Shown in pieces: positions 11,678 through 12,314 of a DNA stretch of 12,314 bases. The notes below the pieces were generated by a model. The model was not told the DNA's origin. It worked only from the letters and a program-made list of their open reading frames with translations, and ran no database searches. The translations under genes were made by a program, and so were the position numbers. The stretch comes from MKRK01 sp001896915. Lineage in GTDB: Bacteria; Bacillota; Clostridia; Oscillospirales; Acutalibacteraceae. Within the stretch, counting starts at the first letter, position 1, and the number at the start of each line of letters is the position of its first letter. Location: the NCBI GenBank assembly GCA_937973935.1, contig CALJJF010000101.1, positions 1 through 12,314 on the forward strand, read 5' to 3'.

Positions 11678-12314
11678 ATGAAAAAACAAAGTTCCCGTTG
11701 GGTTGCCCTCATACTGGTACTGCTTCTCATTTCATCGGTACTGAGTGGTTGTAACCCCGAAACAACGCCTGCCAATGCGAATGTGCAGAGCATTACAGGC
11801 GCAAAGGGCGAAAAAGGAGACACAGGCGCAGTCGGCGAAGCAGGAGCAACCGGTTCGCAGGGTAATCAAGGTGTAAAGGGCGACAAAGGCGATACCGGTG
11901 CGACCGGTGCGACAGGCGAGACCGGTGCAGTTGGTCCCCAAGGTCCCCAGGGAATCCAAGGCATAAAGGGTGACAAAGGCGATACCGGTGCCACGGGTGC
12001 GACAGGCGCAGTCGGCGCAGTTGGTCCCCAAGGTCCCCAGGGAATCCAAGGCATAAAGGGCGACAAAGGCGATACCGGTGCCACGGGTGCGACAGGCGCA
12101 GTCGGCGCAGTTGGTCCCCAAGGTCCCCAGGGAATCCAAGGCATAAAGGGCGACAAAGGCGATACCGGCGCCACGGGTGCGACAGGCGCAGTCGGCGCAG
12201 TTGGTCCCCAAGGTCCCCAGGGAATCCAAGGCATAAAGGGTGACAAAGGCGATACCGGTGCCACGGGTGCGACAGGCGCAGTCGGCGCAGTTGGTCCCCA
12301 AGGTCCCCAGGGAA
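11678..12314 (+). CDS. Collagen-like lipoprotein, N-terminal 212 residues, runs off the window
   Basis: Secreted lipid-anchored surface protein. MKKQSSRWVALILVLLLISSVLSGC is a type II signal peptide with lipobox LSGC (C25 lipidated). A short linker NPETTPANANVQSIT precedes uninterrupted Gly-X-Y triplets from G41 to the window end (GAKGEKGDTGAVGEAG..., GPQGPQGIQGIK). Bacterial collagen-like proteins form triple helices with roles in surface adhesion or spore/cell coat; the C-terminal domain that would tell which is not in view. From 11861 the triplets fall into 30-residue repeats encoded by nearly identical 90-bp DNA units. The start is ATG 11678, 11 nt after AAAGGA. It is possibly co-transcribed with the foldase gene upstream. 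Confidence 0.92.
   Translation, partial: MKKQSSRWVALILVLLLISSVLSGCNPETTPANANVQSITGAKGEKGDTGAVGEAGATGSQGNQGVKGDKGDTGATGATGETGAVGPQGPQGIQGIKGDKGDTGATGATGAVGAVGPQGPQGIQGIKGDKGDTGATGATGAVGAVGPQGPQGIQGIKGDKGDTGATGATGAVGAVGPQGPQGIQGIKGDKGDTGATGATGAVGAVGPQGPQG
11861..12314 (+). repeat. 90-bp tandem repeats within the collagen-like gene
   Basis: Units start at 11861 (diverged), 11951, 12041, 12131, 12221 and 12311 (cut by the window edge). Each encodes ten triplets (GIQ GIK GDK GDT GAT GAT GAV GAV GPQ GPQ). Units 2-5 differ at only a few synonymous positions (for example GGTGAC/GGCGAC), a sign of recent expansion and likely copy-number variation between strains. The repeat also holds long open minus-strand frames that are not genes. 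Confidence 0.95.

Noticed and set aside
11732..12301. Long minus-strand open frames (132 and 189 codons) opposite the collagen-like gene
   Set aside because: They arise because the 90-bp tandem repeat is a multiple of three and stop-free in those frames. No ribosome site is present, and the plus-strand reading has a signal peptide and perfect Gly-X-Y periodicity.

Overview
The window looks like chromosome from an anaerobic low-to-medium-GC Firmicute of class Clostridia, possibly an Oscillospiraceae/Ruminococcaceae-type gut lineage. This rests on a Gram-positive SOS box in front of dinB, strong AAAGGA/GAGGTGAT ribosome binding sites, a Clostridia-style hydrogenase-accessory operon, and REP-like and MITE-like intergenic repeats. 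Family names come from motifs read by eye; no database search was possible.

Layout. (1) 1-594: the 5' part of a Y-family DNA polymerase (dinB, minus strand) with a LexA box at its promoter. (2) 642-3947: a compact plus-strand operon of DRTGG protein, GHKL anti-sigma-type ATPase, sensory-type [FeFe]-hydrogenase-like protein, second DRTGG protein and PHP phosphoesterase, with ATGA overlaps and a terminator. (3) 4056-5193: a two-lobed P-loop ATPase whose second lobe has lost its Walker A motif, then a terminator. (4) 5214-6400: a repeat island. Four GTAG-footed REP palindromes surround and interrupt a REP-associated tyrosine transposase (RAYT), followed by three copies of an unrelated nested-inverted-repeat element, partly duplicated in tandem. 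(5) 6429-8529: a broken small gene, a CorA-type Mg2+ channel on the minus strand, and an unrecognised 162-aa gene. (6) 8668-9873: a 48-bp perfect palindrome, then three tandem cassettes. (7) 9878-10297: a large hairpin, a DUF6809-like small gene and its terminator. (8) 10496-12314: a membrane-anchored PpiC/SurA-like foldase gene broken by one stop codon, then a collagen-like lipoprotein running off the window.

The cassettes at 8732-9873 are the most interesting part. Each carries a sigma-A promoter bracketed by a repeat peculiar to that copy, a 57-63 aa ribbon-helix-helix (RHH) protein, and a 122-124 nt non-coding element. The elements are more alike than the proteins, and stems in all three are held by compensatory base changes. 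The operators differ between copies in step with the predicted DNA-contact residues of the RHH beta strand. This suggests three insulated autoregulators, each followed by a conserved structured RNA or single-strand DNA hairpin of unknown function.
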